Shown here piece after piece: positions 34,201-43,255 of a stretch of DNA of 64,000 nt. The notes under the pieces are model-generated. The model saw only the letters and a program-made list of their open reading frames with translations, was not told the origin of the DNA and searched no databases. Source of the stretch: a virus. The position numbers were made by a program, and so were the translations under genes. Numbering within the stretch: the stretch's first letter is position 1; the number at the start of each line of letters is the position of its first letter. Where the stretch lies: the IMG/VR virus record IMGVR_UViG_3300024495_000026, positions 1-64,000 of that record; one strand, written 5' to 3'.

Positions 34201-34230
34201 ACGGATAATAAAGTTCTTTTGAATACCCAT
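31198..34230 (-). CDS. Collagen-like tail fibre with S74 chaperone (1010 aa)
   Basis: Head part: [21 protein letters not shown]-type repeats; about residues 270-400 hold tandem 31-residue units ([20 protein letters not shown]...). A module at about 450-550 ([19 protein letters not shown]) is shared with the fibre at 14344-16860. Residues about 672-867 are Gly-X-Y triplets ([22 protein letters not shown]). The end (about 920-1010) is a Peptidase_S74 chaperone ([35 protein letters not shown]). This is a complete long trimeric fibre. It overlaps RCC1 copy 4 by 8 bases. Confidence 0.88.
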   Translation of the reverse strand: MGIQKNFIIRNGLEVDGNIFVVDAITNNVGLGTSNPKNTLEVIGGIAATHISVLGVSTIVSELNIGLGGTVITSLNSGLTGFNTTSPAYIVDIRSPVSTGQTALYVQGDVEITGDLYADDINLDQATFNNIEVVGVATVGILTANDLYAGFTTTSSLAVVDPTLAVLTVGHNVDGSGQDHLGIYYDNSLGTPGTGGTANIFTSNGDLRFDVVDGTSNFIFGSQFVNDHVTINGSDGSVTVSGALFANSVSVTGLVTTTDAYIGFGTVVIFQSDDGIITTLSGSNLEYSGIGTINTVSSDLAQVNTGIVTNLITSGIGTINTVASDLAQVNTGIITTLSGSNLEYSGIGSFGSVNADIGRINTGIITTLSGSNLEYSGIGSFGSVNADIGRINTGIITTLSGTTLNYSGIGTIVNFNATNVIVSGVTTTGSLAVNTEFDVYAADSTFHGNLTIDGNLSIGGTSTIINAAQVRVEDKDIVLGFTTTITPSDDTANHGGIAIASTEGYPLISMSASGINTLPDTYKQIMWLKRNTMGAGTTDAFLFNYAVGVGSTQVPNGVTFAAGSIQFTDNVINTTNLNVTGVGTINTAVINTGYVNTGIITTINGSNLDYIGIGSFGSVRTGQLNVSGVSTFTNTIEFDSGLKDFYNQVGAAGSVLVSTGAGVSWTTPFAAGIQGIQGIQGVQGTQGIQGVQGTQGIQGVQGTQGTQGTQGTQGTQGTQGILGLQGTQGTTGTGTQGIQGIEGTGTQGIQGIEGTGTQGIQGIEGTGTQGTTGSQGIQGPSGDGGGGGGSQGTQGTQGTTGTGTQGTQGTTGTGTQGTQGTTGTGTQGTQGTTGTGTQGTQGTTGTGTQGTQGTQGTTGTQGTTGSAGSITDDTSSNSTLYPLFQNATSGTLSGVNVSSSKLQFNPATGNLSATQFTSLSDKTQKTNIRSIDNSVELVKQLEGVRYDWINNNKPSIGVIAQDIEKVLPEVVETNSNGLKSVSYGNIVGVLIEAIKEQQIRIEELERKLNA
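31630..32220 (-). repeat. Second Gly-X-Y coding repeat array
   Basis: About 590 bases of 9-30-base repeats (built on CCTTGAGTACCTTGAGTACC) encode the collagen-like shaft of the S74 fibre. A 30-base unit with GTTCCAGTTGTACC repeats about five times at 31687-31840, and another with GTTCCTTCAATACC about four times at 31930-32030. Confidence 0.85.
33038..33316 (-). repeat. 93-base tandem repeat in the S74 fibre
   Basis: The block starting GTTGTTATAATACCAGT (plus strand) recurs at 33038, 33131 and 33224 with an exact 93-base period, encoding 31-residue shaft units. Two further partial units (33240-33410) diverge. Confidence 0.8.
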
Positions 34231-34255
34231 TGGAGGAGAGCGCCTACCTTTTTTT

Positions 34256-34262
34256 TATTTAG
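34256..34262 (-). promoter_or_regulatory. Late promoter box (CTAAATA)
   Basis: The minus strand reads ACCTAAATAAAA 26 bases before the ATG at 34230, in the gap between two giant structural genes. Confidence 0.55.
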
Positions 34263-34267
34263 GTATA

Positions 34268-37200
34268 TTAAACTCTAGTTCCACACTCATCAATTGCACC
34301 AGTACTAGAGTAAAAAGCACCAGAACCTGCAATTGCAGATTGAATTTCAGTTACAGTATTATAACTGTAATTTACATATACTTCAATCCAATAATTCATT
34401 TCTTGAGAAGTGGGAGGTCTATTGAAAGAATTTTTATACTGTTGAGCAATTCTGCTTATTAGATCGCTCCAACTAGCTCCTTTAATAGATTGTGTCCATG
34501 AAATAGAGATCCAACCTCCTATTCCATTAGATCCGTTAGTATTTTTTCCTCCACCATTTCCACCAGAACGATAAAGTGCTCCTGCATTAGTTACCGATCC
34601 ATCACTTCCATTATTAACTCCACCATTACCAGTATTATTAACATTTGTTCCATTATATGTTTGCCATGAACTGGGAGTTCCACCACCACCAGTACCTCCC
34701 AAACTTCTTCCTCCACCATAACCACCTCTTCCTCTTAGAAGATCACTCCAAGTACCATCAGAATTTTGAGTTTGAATCGCTGAACCCTGACCAGTCATCC
34801 CAAAACTTCCCGTTCCCCCTGAAAGATTTGGAGTCCTTCCAGCATCACCACCAGGAGCACCAGCACCACCAGGACCATAGATAATTTTATATATTCTTCC
34901 GGGAGAAGTGAAAATAGTACCAAATGCTCTACCTCCTCCTCCACCACCACCACCTAAGCGGGGATCTCCACCACCACCACCACCACCACCACCACCATTA
35001 CACTCACAATTAATTGAATAAACATTATTAGGAACAGTAAAATAGGTCTCAGTTTTTGATGGAACACTATTTCCATCATAAGTCTGAGCTCCAGTAGTAT
35101 TCAAAGATCTTCTCGATTCACTGGCCAACCCATAACCAGAGGCACCAGTATAATAATAAGCATAACCCTGTCCAGCATCAGATAAAGTATAATTTATTGC
35201 TACACCAGCTGCAACATTTTCTACATTTGTTGTTTTTGTGCAAGATGCAACATTCACTGTAACACTCTTAGTTGCAGAATCTGCGCATCCACTATTTGAA
35301 ACTGCTCTTATTGTATAAGTTGTTGTAGATTTTAAATTATTCAAAGTAATTGATCCCGATGTAGCACTTACTCCAAAGTTAGAAACCACACTACTTGCGT
35401 TGGATGATGACCAACTTAAGGTTACACTTCCGTTATACGCAATGCTTGTCGAACTAGCATTTAACTGAACATCAGCAGTACTATTAACCAAAACTGTTAT
35501 AGAAGAAGTTGCTGTAGTATTATCAGTGCTTCTAGCAGTAATTGAAAAAGTTGTAGTTTGTTTTAAAGGTCCAACAGAAAGTGATCCTGATGTAGTTACT
35601 CCGGTGAATCCATTCGTTGTTATGCTTGCGGCTTTAGTAGTGAACCAAGTTAGTGTGCTACTTTCATTACAAGAAATTGTAGAAGGATTTGCGGTAATAG
35701 TAGCAGTAGGATCATTAGTAGATCTAGAAGATATTGACCAATTAGAAGATGTTGTAATTGGAGATGGTATATTATTATTAGCAGTTAGAGTTACAGTTGT
35801 TGTTCTTGTTGTCGAGAAATCTGGAGCTGTCATGAAAACAGTACATGCAACTCCAGGAAGAACTGTTAAATTATTTCCAATAGTACCATTTACATTTAAA
35901 TATGAACTTGTATTTGAAGTATTAACAACAACTCCACAATCACTATCATAGCTTACTGGAGTAAAAGTTACAGATTTTAATGAAGCGGGATCTGCATCTG
36001 AAACATTAGTAAATGTTGGAGCAACTAATGTACAATTTCTAACAGCACTTTGAACGATCCAGGTATCATTAATTGTTTGAGATACGATATTATTAATATC
36101 AGTATTATCAGTACCGGAAACATTAAATCTAGTTAAAACTGAACCATTTGAAGCTGGAGAAGTAGTAATTTTTAAATTAATTACATCACCATTGCGAATT
36201 TGAGCAGGATCTGCACTAAAATCCCTTACAACAACACCTCCTCTAGTGATTCTAAATTGTCCACCATCATTATTATTTGTTAAGAATGCACTTGCAAAAT
36301 CATTAGCATGAGTTGTAATTCCAGAAATAGTAATAGGATCACTAATAGTAGATATATTTCTTCCTTGTCCAGATTTATCCACAAACTGAAACTGATTTGG
36401 AATAGTGTCACTTATAATCGGTCTTGTAGTAAGTCTAAAAGTACTAGTAACACCCACAGGAGTATTTGCGCCAGTAATTGTTAGAATTGCAGATGTATTT
36501 GTACTATAACTAGGAGAAGAATTTAATCGCAAAGTTAAAACATCACCATTATAAACAGTTGTTGGATTTGCATTAAAATCTCTAACGATAGACGATGCTC
36601 TTACAACTTTCAAAAATCCACCAGAAACTGTCGCAGTCAATGGCACAGGAGCTGTAAAAGTATTAGTATCTGCACCAGATAATACTATTGGAACACTATC
36701 AAAAGAAGATGAGAGACCAACATTTACATAATTTGGAAAAGAAAATTGATCGACAGTTGTATCAGATGCTCTAGTTGAAACAGAAAATGATGCGGTATAA
36801 GTTCCTACAGTAAATGTGGTGTTATTAACTTCCGAATAATTTGTAGGTCCTGAAAGAGTTATTGCAATAGTGTCACCATTTCCAACTGTTGCAGCAACAC
36901 CTGTCGGACCTCCATTTTTACTGAAAGATCCAATACCAGAAGTAATCGATGCATTTGTAGGAACAGAAGTTTCTATTCCAGTAATTGTAATCGTATTACT
37001 AGTTCTTACAACACCCAATTCCTGATTAGAAAAACTAGTAAATGTAAATGGATCCGGAGTTAAATCTTTATTTCTTGTAGTAACTACCCAATCTTTGTTT
37101 AGTTTACCAACTTTAACTCTAGAAAAATATGATTTAGAAAAATCTGCATCAGTTCCTTTGGTAGTTGGAATCCTAATAGAAATCGTTTGATTATTTCTAA

Positions 37201-37435
37201 CATAAACAGGTCCACTTGTAAATATTCCACTACTAACCGCAATCGATGATCCAGCACTAACAGACACTAATATTTTATTGTTAATTCCACTGATAGTCAC
37301 TGGTCCAGTAGTATATGCTATACCCGGTTCGGCATTACTCACATTAGTGAAAGAAAAATCATTAGGCAAATCATCAAGATTTCCTCTATAAGAGTATTCT
37401 GAAGAATCTCCAATTGCACCTAGAAGTGGACTCAT
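34268..37435 (-). CDS. Ig-repeat, poly-glycine and DUF4214-like adhesin (1055 aa)
   Basis: The first 600 residues are beta-sandwich repeats (WVVTTRNKDLTPDPFTFTSF-type and ITVLVNSTADVQLNA). Residues about 810-840 contain two uninterrupted Gly runs of ten and eight, followed by Gly-rich stretches (GPGGAGAPGGDAGR). The last 75 residues (SWSDLISRIAQQYKNSFNRP) resemble DUF4214, a helical domain of secreted adhesins. Poly-Gly tracts recall the Gly-rich specificity loops of T4-like gp38 adhesins. It is coupled by close spacing to the 1818-aa gene and is probably a receptor-binding tip. Confidence 0.7.
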   Translation of the reverse strand: MSPLLGAIGDSSEYSYRGNLDDLPNDFSFTNVSNAEPGIAYTTGPVTISGINNKILVSVSAGSSIAVSSGIFTSGPVYVRNNQTISIRIPTTKGTDADFSKSYFSRVKVGKLNKDWVVTTRNKDLTPDPFTFTSFSNQELGVVRTSNTITITGIETSVPTNASITSGIGSFSKNGGPTGVAATVGNGDTIAITLSGPTNYSEVNNTTFTVGTYTASFSVSTRASDTTVDQFSFPNYVNVGLSSSFDSVPIVLSGADTNTFTAPVPLTATVSGGFLKVVRASSIVRDFNANPTTVYNGDVLTLRLNSSPSYSTNTSAILTITGANTPVGVTSTFRLTTRPIISDTIPNQFQFVDKSGQGRNISTISDPITISGITTHANDFASAFLTNNNDGGQFRITRGGVVVRDFSADPAQIRNGDVINLKITTSPASNGSVLTRFNVSGTDNTDINNIVSQTINDTWIVQSAVRNCTLVAPTFTNVSDADPASLKSVTFTPVSYDSDCGVVVNTSNTSSYLNVNGTIGNNLTVLPGVACTVFMTAPDFSTTRTTTVTLTANNNIPSPITTSSNWSISSRSTNDPTATITANPSTISCNESSTLTWFTTKAASITTNGFTGVTTSGSLSVGPLKQTTTFSITARSTDNTTATSSITVLVNSTADVQLNASSTSIAYNGSVTLSWSSSNASSVVSNFGVSATSGSITLNNLKSTTTYTIRAVSNSGCADSATKSVTVNVASCTKTTNVENVAAGVAINYTLSDAGQGYAYYYTGASGYGLASESRRSLNTTGAQTYDGNSVPSKTETYFTVPNNVYSINCECNGGGGGGGGGGDPRLGGGGGGGGRAFGTIFTSPGRIYKIIYGPGGAGAPGGDAGRTPNLSGGTGSFGMTGQGSAIQTQNSDGTWSDLLRGRGGYGGGRSLGGTGGGGTPSSWQTYNGTNVNNTGNGGVNNGSDGSVTNAGALYRSGGNGGGKNTNGSNGIGGWISISWTQSIKGASWSDLISRIAQQYKNSFNRPPTSQEMNYWIEVYVNYSYNTVTEIQSAIAGSGAFYSSTGAIDECGTRV
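34968..35005 (-). repeat. Trinucleotide run encoding poly-glycine
   Basis: About ten consecutive CCA triplets on the plus strand encode ten Gly on the minus strand. Such runs change length easily by polymerase slippage. Confidence 0.8.
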
Positions 37436-37447
37436 TTACTGCTCTCC

Positions 37448-40400
37448 TCAGCTATATTGTGATTGAGAATATAAAACTGTATAAGTATTGTTCGCGGTCT
37501 TAATAATTACATAAGTATAAACATCAATTCCATTTGCATTACCTGAAGTAATTATATTTCCACCATAATATTTTGGTGCTTGGTTAATACCATCAATTTG
37601 AACTGTAGCATTATAATATGGAGTAGCACCCTGAGTTGTTATAATAGCAACAGTAGTTGATTCACCTACCGAAAGGAAACTATTCAAAGTTTGAGTCGAA
37701 TTGCCACGGAAATTAATAGTCCAATTACCTTGAGCTTCTGAAGTAAAATAGTAAACATTATTATCACCCAAATCAATATTCTGAACTGTTGTTGTAGTCA
37801 AAATACCAGAGGTAATTGTCGCAGTTTCAATGATTTCAAAAACTCTTAAAGTTCCATTGATTGAAGTGCTTCCTTCAACATAAAGTCCAAATCCAGATTT
37901 TGCACTTGTTGTTCCAATACCAATTGGAGTTGATGTATGAACTCCGACTGCATCCGTTCTCCAAATATCGGAAACATTATAGAGACCAGAACCATCACCA
38001 CTAAATGAACCAATGAAAGAATTTGAATTGATTTGATTAACCGTAAGATTTATACTTGTAGTAGAAGTGCTGACAGGGCCAAATCTTCTCCAGTTATTAT
38101 CGGAGGTATAAACCCATCCCAGAGTTCCACCACTTTCAGGAGTTGCTTGGAAAACAACATCTCCAGGGTTTCCTGCATTAGATGGAGTTGCAATTCCTAC
38201 AGTATATTTTCTAGAAATAGTTGCATCACCTTGAATAAAGACCGAACTTGCCTCTAAACCTTTAGGTGAGGTAGAGGTTAGTTTGTTTGTGAAAACAACT
38301 GGTCCATCAAATTTAGAAATAATTTTATTATCAGCACCACCTTCAACACGAATTGCATTACTAAAGTTACCCTCAACTGGAGTGATTACATTAAGAGATG
38401 GTTGATTAGAAATATCTTCCCCAGTTATTGTTTGAATTGGAGTATCAAAGATTTCTTCCTGTCCAGTGATTGTACTTAACTTCTTATTACCAGAGTATGA
38501 AATACCCTTGTCATTCATTCCAGTGAAGAAGTTGATGCCACCTTCAGACTTAAATGATTGTGAAATCAATTCTTCCTGTGGCGAAATCTGACGATCCTGA
38601 CGATCTGGGAATGCAGTTGAATAGTTACCAGGACCATAACCAACATATTCAAAAGTATGTCCAGAAGCACGAATGATAGAGTGTCTTCTGAATTCAATTG
38701 GAGTTGGTTTAATTCTTCTGACCACAGATCCCGCAGTGTGAGATCCACTTAAAGTTCCAAGAACACCTCTGTATACTGAAACAGTATCACTAGTAACAGT
38801 CGATTTAATTCTTACGATTTCATCATTAATTTCAAGATAATCACCAATGTTTAAATCCAATCCAGTTACTGGAATTGTAATTGTACCTACAGTAGGTCCT
38901 GTAATAGAGGCAGAAAGGGTCGTTGTTACTCTATCATACTTAGTAACTAAACGGCCACCAAGATTTTCATCGTTTGGAGTAACTGTACCAGCATTTGATG
39001 CGATACCACGACGATAAAGATAAATTGATCCAGATCCAACTGGAGATGTGGTTCCGACGCCAATATTAATTGCAAATGAAGTTAAACTATTAATCTGCTT
39101 AACTGTAAAAGATCCATTATAAAGAGAATTGTCAGCTCCACCTAAAGATATTACATTATTAACCAATAATCCATGATTATTTGAGGTTGTTACAATTCCA
39201 ATTCCAGTAGAAGCATTATATGTTAATGAAGAAACTCCTATGGCTTTACCAGTAATAGAAGCAGATGAATTTCCGAGGATTAATTGATTTAATCCAGATT
39301 CAGCAGTAGGAGATATTGGAGAAATAGGAGTAACTTCTACTTGTTTAGAATTTCCTTGTACAACACCAGAAACTCTATAAAGAGAATTATAAGACTTATA
39401 ACCAACAGAGGTTATTCCACTGATTTTAATAATTTCATCAACACTGTTATAAATTGAAGTTACACTTACAATACCAGCAGTGTGACCAGAAATAGTAGGA
39501 ACTCCGGATACCGCAAGTGTATTTCCAACTCCAAATGCACTACCACCATCTATTATCTTAATATCAGTAATAGTACCACTATCAACTTTAATTCTAGCAG
39601 TAGCATTTTTACCAGTACCAGACTCTCCTATCAATGTTGCATTATAAAAATATTCCGTGCCTATACCAGTACCATAACCAGAACCACCAGAAATAATACT
39701 TAAATTGGTTGCTCTATTCAATCCATGATCAACTGAAGTAAAGATAGTATGAGATGTACCCACAGAATCAGAAATAATATTTGTAATACCAACGCCAATA
39801 TTAAAATCCTTTATTACCTTTTGTATTGTTTCTTTTGTAATACTGTTTTGAGGATCATCAATAACTACTTGACCTATTGGATCAGGTAAAGCATACGAAA
39901 CAGAAGGATCTGGATCAGAAGATGGGTTGTCCCTATTAAGTTGAGGATATAAATTAGTTACTGGTTGAAGTAATTTAAGATCAGTAAATGGCGTTACACT
40001 TGGGGAGTTAGAAGAATTAATAAGAGTTAAATGATATACACCATCTTGATCATTTTTAATATACTTTTTAATTTCTTGAGTTCTATAAATCAAATAAGTA
40101 TCTTTATATTTTTTTCTTTGGAAATATGGTAATGAAGTATTGCGAATTGATGTATTATTAGTAAATGTACCTGGATTATCTCCTAAGGCATATCTAAAAT
40201 GTTTAGAGCTGCTAATACCTGTTACAGTAAATGTACCATTAAAAGCAGAATTTGCAGCTCCTGCTAAGTTACCTGTACTAGTAACATTTAAAATTTTAAC
40301 TTGAGATCCTACAGAAAGATCGTGAGGAAGTTCTGTGATGACATCAGCAAAATTTTCTTGCCAAGAAGCATTTGCTATAAATCTATTATTTCTTAAATTT

Positions 40401-42904
40401 GTTACATTTGAAAGAGTTACTGATGATGGATTAAACTGATATCCAATTTCAGTATTTGTTTTTCCAATTGTAGAATTTGATTCTTGAATGATAAATCCAT
40501 CAGAAGGAGGTCTAGCTGTTACAGGAGAATCTTTAGGGATAACATAACGAACTCTATAAAGAGAATCATTCAAGGATCGAGTATCAGATCTACGAGTGAT
40601 AAATGTTCTTGAAGTTGCTGAACCAAGAACGGCAGATCCAAAACCAACTAATGCGGGATAAATGTTATTATCAGTAACTGCAGTACCAACATTTATATAC
40701 CATGAGTTATTTGAAGTATCATATTGAATTGGATGTCCAATGTCACCCGAATTTTTATCAGACACTCTACTTACGACAGTGAGAATACCACCTTTGCTGT
40801 TTATGGTAATCTCAGAATCATCAAGAGCATCATTTAAGGTTTGAGCAAGTTTTAATTGATTTGCAGAAAGTCCAGTAGTAATAGCATAATAGATTTGATT
40901 TGGAATGATTCCATCAGGAAGATGTCCATTATTACTAATTACTCTTACAGTTTCTCCATTTAAGAGCGAATGATTTGTTGTCAAATTAATTATGTTGCTA
41001 CCAATAGAATTTACTCCACCAGCAACAGCAACACGATATGATTTTTCGGAAGTAATTTCATTTCCAGTATATTGAGTATTCGGCATAACAATTCTTGCCG
41101 AATATTGAGTCGTAATTCCACTTTGAGATATTAATACATTTAACCTATCTTTTTCTTTTGCCCCAATCCTATAACCTTCCAAAACATTATCTGGTGGAAT
41201 TGATTGGTTTGTTTCATTATAAAGATAAAGACGACCAGTTGATGCAACACCAACAGTTTGATTAACATCTACAGAAGAAAATTCTAGAGTAGTTTCAGAT
41301 AACTCTAGTTCTTTTGGTGGAATAACATGAGTAATATATCCAACATCATCTTTTTCATATGCATTAGCTCTAAATCCAAAAGCAACAAGTGACTTTGCTC
41401 CGAAATTGGAGTTTGAATTTGTGATAGATTGGTCTCCACCAGATTCCACCACAAAATGAAGTGCATAACCAATAGCAAAAACAGAAACTACCTGAATGAA
41501 AGAATCGTTAGAACATTTTATATGATAGTTCTCATATTCTGGTTTATATCTGGCAAGAGAATCTGTATGAATATTTTCATTTCCACTTACAGTATTATCC
41601 TCATATAGTCCAGAAGATGGATTATATTTTACAAAAGCATTATCATCTTTTTGTAGTCCAATGCCAGTAAACTGCGCAACGACCATGGATTTAAATCCAG
41701 TTGCTTTGCTACCATCAGCGTGCATTCCACACATACCATACACTGATCGCATGGAAATATTAAAGATATATGGAGATGCTGAAGTAACAGTGTCAACAGA
41801 AATATTAAGAGTCGCACCTGTCACAGAAGGAAGAGGTACAACTGGAGGTGTTGAAACTTGATATTTAATTTGAGTTGTGCTTACGACTTCACTAACAACA
41901 TACTGTCCATCATAACCAGAAGATGCAATACCCTCAATTCTAATAGGAGTATCTACATCAAGACCTAGAGTATTTTGCTCCAGATTTACAGTAATTACAT
42001 TACTAGAAACAACCCCATCACCAGCTTTAATACTGGTGATGCCAACATTGCCTCCTGTAGATCCAACAATACGATATTCGTCAATTTTTGGTTGAATATC
42101 TAAGGGAGATCCAGTAACTTCTGGCGGAATCTCTCTTCCACTTGCAGGACCATAGGCAATACCAATTTTTTCATAATACAGATCCATATCTGTCTTATTG
42201 ACAGAATAAGTCAGGAAATTGTCATCAATATTAATATCATTGACACCATCAGCGTACTCAAAACAAGTTAGTTTGTGGTGAGAAAAGTTAGGTACATAAG
42301 TATTTGCAGTGTAATCCTTATAAACTGAACCATTAGGATCTGCATCAAGAATACTAAATTGCCAGAAGTAACAAATACCAGTTACTTTAAAAATAGCAGA
42401 TCTTTCAATAGCAGAATTTCTAGGGTCTGGAACATATTTAGGTCTAATTTTTGTTTTTCTTAAATCTACACCAACAAGAGAAGTTCCTCTTGGTATTATT
42501 ACGCCACCACTAACACTATTAAACTTATAAAGAATATTGGTATCAGAATTAATATCAAAATTTGTAGTAAGATCAAAAGGTTGAAAATCAGTTACAACTT
42601 CACCAGATCTAGCACGAAAAGAACCTCCATTTGGGCTTAGTGGAATCCATCCAGGTCTATTATCGACAATATGTTCTCCTGGATAAACCATGATTGTGGT
42701 TTTTCCAAATCGGTCATTATCTAATCCTCTTTGATAAGAGAATCTTGCGGCTTCAATTAATGCCCTCTGAATAGTTTTAAATGGACGAGTTAAACTATTT
42801 CCGCGATTTTCTATAGAATCTGTTGAATCACTACTAGAGGGATCGACATACAAAATTTCCCCTCTAGTATTTTTCAGAAAATTATCAAGACGACTTAATC
42901 CCAT
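37448..42904 (-). CDS. Giant virion structural / beta-helix protein (1818 aa)
   Basis: The start MGLSRLDNFLKNTRGEILYV, then DSIENRGNSLTRPFKTIQRA, is a conserved opening of large virion proteins in marine T4-like phages; the RPFKTIQRALIEAA phrase suits a pectate-lyase-like beta-helix (compare the 526-aa protein). The rest has many beta motifs and SGGSGYGTGIGTE-type repeats near 1130, also present in other structural proteins here. No catalytic site is seen. A late promoter and a terminator precede it. Long side fibre or whisker is the likely role. Confidence 0.7.
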   Translation of the reverse strand: MGLSRLDNFLKNTRGEILYVDPSSSDSTDSIENRGNSLTRPFKTIQRALIEAARFSYQRGLDNDRFGKTTIMVYPGEHIVDNRPGWIPLSPNGGSFRARSGEVVTDFQPFDLTTNFDINSDTNILYKFNSVSGGVIIPRGTSLVGVDLRKTKIRPKYVPDPRNSAIERSAIFKVTGICYFWQFSILDADPNGSVYKDYTANTYVPNFSHHKLTCFEYADGVNDINIDDNFLTYSVNKTDMDLYYEKIGIAYGPASGREIPPEVTGSPLDIQPKIDEYRIVGSTGGNVGITSIKAGDGVVSSNVITVNLEQNTLGLDVDTPIRIEGIASSGYDGQYVVSEVVSTTQIKYQVSTPPVVPLPSVTGATLNISVDTVTSASPYIFNISMRSVYGMCGMHADGSKATGFKSMVVAQFTGIGLQKDDNAFVKYNPSSGLYEDNTVSGNENIHTDSLARYKPEYENYHIKCSNDSFIQVVSVFAIGYALHFVVESGGDQSITNSNSNFGAKSLVAFGFRANAYEKDDVGYITHVIPPKELELSETTLEFSSVDVNQTVGVASTGRLYLYNETNQSIPPDNVLEGYRIGAKEKDRLNVLISQSGITTQYSARIVMPNTQYTGNEITSEKSYRVAVAGGVNSIGSNIINLTTNHSLLNGETVRVISNNGHLPDGIIPNQIYYAITTGLSANQLKLAQTLNDALDDSEITINSKGGILTVVSRVSDKNSGDIGHPIQYDTSNNSWYINVGTAVTDNNIYPALVGFGSAVLGSATSRTFITRRSDTRSLNDSLYRVRYVIPKDSPVTARPPSDGFIIQESNSTIGKTNTEIGYQFNPSSVTLSNVTNLRNNRFIANASWQENFADVITELPHDLSVGSQVKILNVTSTGNLAGAANSAFNGTFTVTGISSSKHFRYALGDNPGTFTNNTSIRNTSLPYFQRKKYKDTYLIYRTQEIKKYIKNDQDGVYHLTLINSSNSPSVTPFTDLKLLQPVTNLYPQLNRDNPSSDPDPSVSYALPDPIGQVVIDDPQNSITKETIQKVIKDFNIGVGITNIISDSVGTSHTIFTSVDHGLNRATNLSIISGGSGYGTGIGTEYFYNATLIGESGTGKNATARIKVDSGTITDIKIIDGGSAFGVGNTLAVSGVPTISGHTAGIVSVTSIYNSVDEIIKISGITSVGYKSYNSLYRVSGVVQGNSKQVEVTPISPISPTAESGLNQLILGNSSASITGKAIGVSSLTYNASTGIGIVTTSNNHGLLVNNVISLGGADNSLYNGSFTVKQINSLTSFAINIGVGTTSPVGSGSIYLYRRGIASNAGTVTPNDENLGGRLVTKYDRVTTTLSASITGPTVGTITIPVTGLDLNIGDYLEINDEIVRIKSTVTSDTVSVYRGVLGTLSGSHTAGSVVRRIKPTPIEFRRHSIIRASGHTFEYVGYGPGNYSTAFPDRQDRQISPQEELISQSFKSEGGINFFTGMNDKGISYSGNKKLSTITGQEEIFDTPIQTITGEDISNQPSLNVITPVEGNFSNAIRVEGGADNKIISKFDGPVVFTNKLTSTSPKGLEASSVFIQGDATISRKYTVGIATPSNAGNPGDVVFQATPESGGTLGWVYTSDNNWRRFGPVSTSTTSINLTVNQINSNSFIGSFSGDGSGLYNVSDIWRTDAVGVHTSTPIGIGTTSAKSGFGLYVEGSTSINGTLRVFEIIETATITSGILTTTTVQNIDLGDNNVYYFTSEAQGNWTINFRGNSTQTLNSFLSVGESTTVAIITTQGATPYYNATVQIDGINQAPKYYGGNIITSGNANGIDVYTYVIIKTANNTYTVLYSQSQYS

Positions 42905-42933
42905 CTTATTCGTTTATAAGTTCCGTTATGGAT

Positions 42934-42941
42934 TATTTATC
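42934..42941 (-). promoter_or_regulatory. Late promoter box (GATAAATA)
   Basis: The minus strand reads GGATAAATAATCC 30 bases before the ATG at 42904, right after a terminator. This terminator-then-promoter pair recurs at 43213-43250. Confidence 0.55.
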
Positions 42942-42945
42942 CAAT

Positions 42946-42975
42946 AAAAAAACCTCTAGTTATCCTAGAGGTTTT
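42946..42975 (-). terminator. Rho-independent terminator
   Basis: An 11-bp stem (AAAACCTCTAG with CTAGAGGTTTT) and a 5-base loop are followed on the minus strand by TTT and A/T bases. It lies 10 bases past the stop of the coiled-coil gene at 42986-43189. Confidence 0.85.
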
Positions 42976-42985
42976 ATAAAATTAA

Positions 42986-43189
42986 TTATACTTCTTCTTC
43001 CTCTTCTTCATCCTCTTGTTTTTGGTCATCTAGAGTGACTCCAAGTTGATCAAGATATTCAATGATACCTTGAACTTTGAGAAGTAAATCTCTTTTTGTT
43101 GTTAATTTTGTATTTAAAGAATTAATTTCTTCAATAAGAGTGTTTTGCTTTTCAAGCAACTCTAAAAGATGATTTTGTTGTTCTGACAT
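42986..43189 (-). CDS. Small coiled-coil protein with acidic tail (67 aa)
   Basis: The sequence is heptad-like from the start (NHLLELLEKQNTLIEEINSL) and ends in a run of Glu (DDQKQEDEEEEEEV). It is similar in type to the ORF at 14101-14292; each lies between a terminator and a late promoter beside large fibres. A coiled-coil chaperone or spacer function is possible. No family is recognised. Confidence 0.6.
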   Translation of the reverse strand: MSEQQNHLLELLEKQNTLIEEINSLNTKLTTKRDLLLKVQGIIEYLDQLGVTLDDQKQEDEEEEEEV

Positions 43190-43212
43190 ATCAATTCAAC
43201 CTATTAAAAATT

Positions 43213-43220
43213 TATTTATC
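43213..43220 (-). promoter_or_regulatory. Late promoter box (GATAAATA)
   Basis: The minus strand reads GCGATAAATAAAT 24 bases before the ATG at 43189, directly after the terminator at 43231-43250. Confidence 0.55.
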
Positions 43221-43230
43221 GCATACAACA

Positions 43231-43250
43231 AAACCTCCATGAGGAGGTTT
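43231..43250 (-). terminator. Rho-independent terminator
   Basis: AAACCTCC and GGAGGTTT form an 8-bp stem with a 4-base loop, followed on the minus strand by TGTTG. It lies 6 bases past the stop of the Mom-like gene. Confidence 0.7.
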
Positions 43251-43255
43251 CGAAG

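Noticed and set aside
35526-35951. Plus-strand 141-residue hydrophobic ORF
   Set aside because: It is a shadow of the Ig-repeat protein; Val-rich composition arises from antisense Asn/Thr codons.
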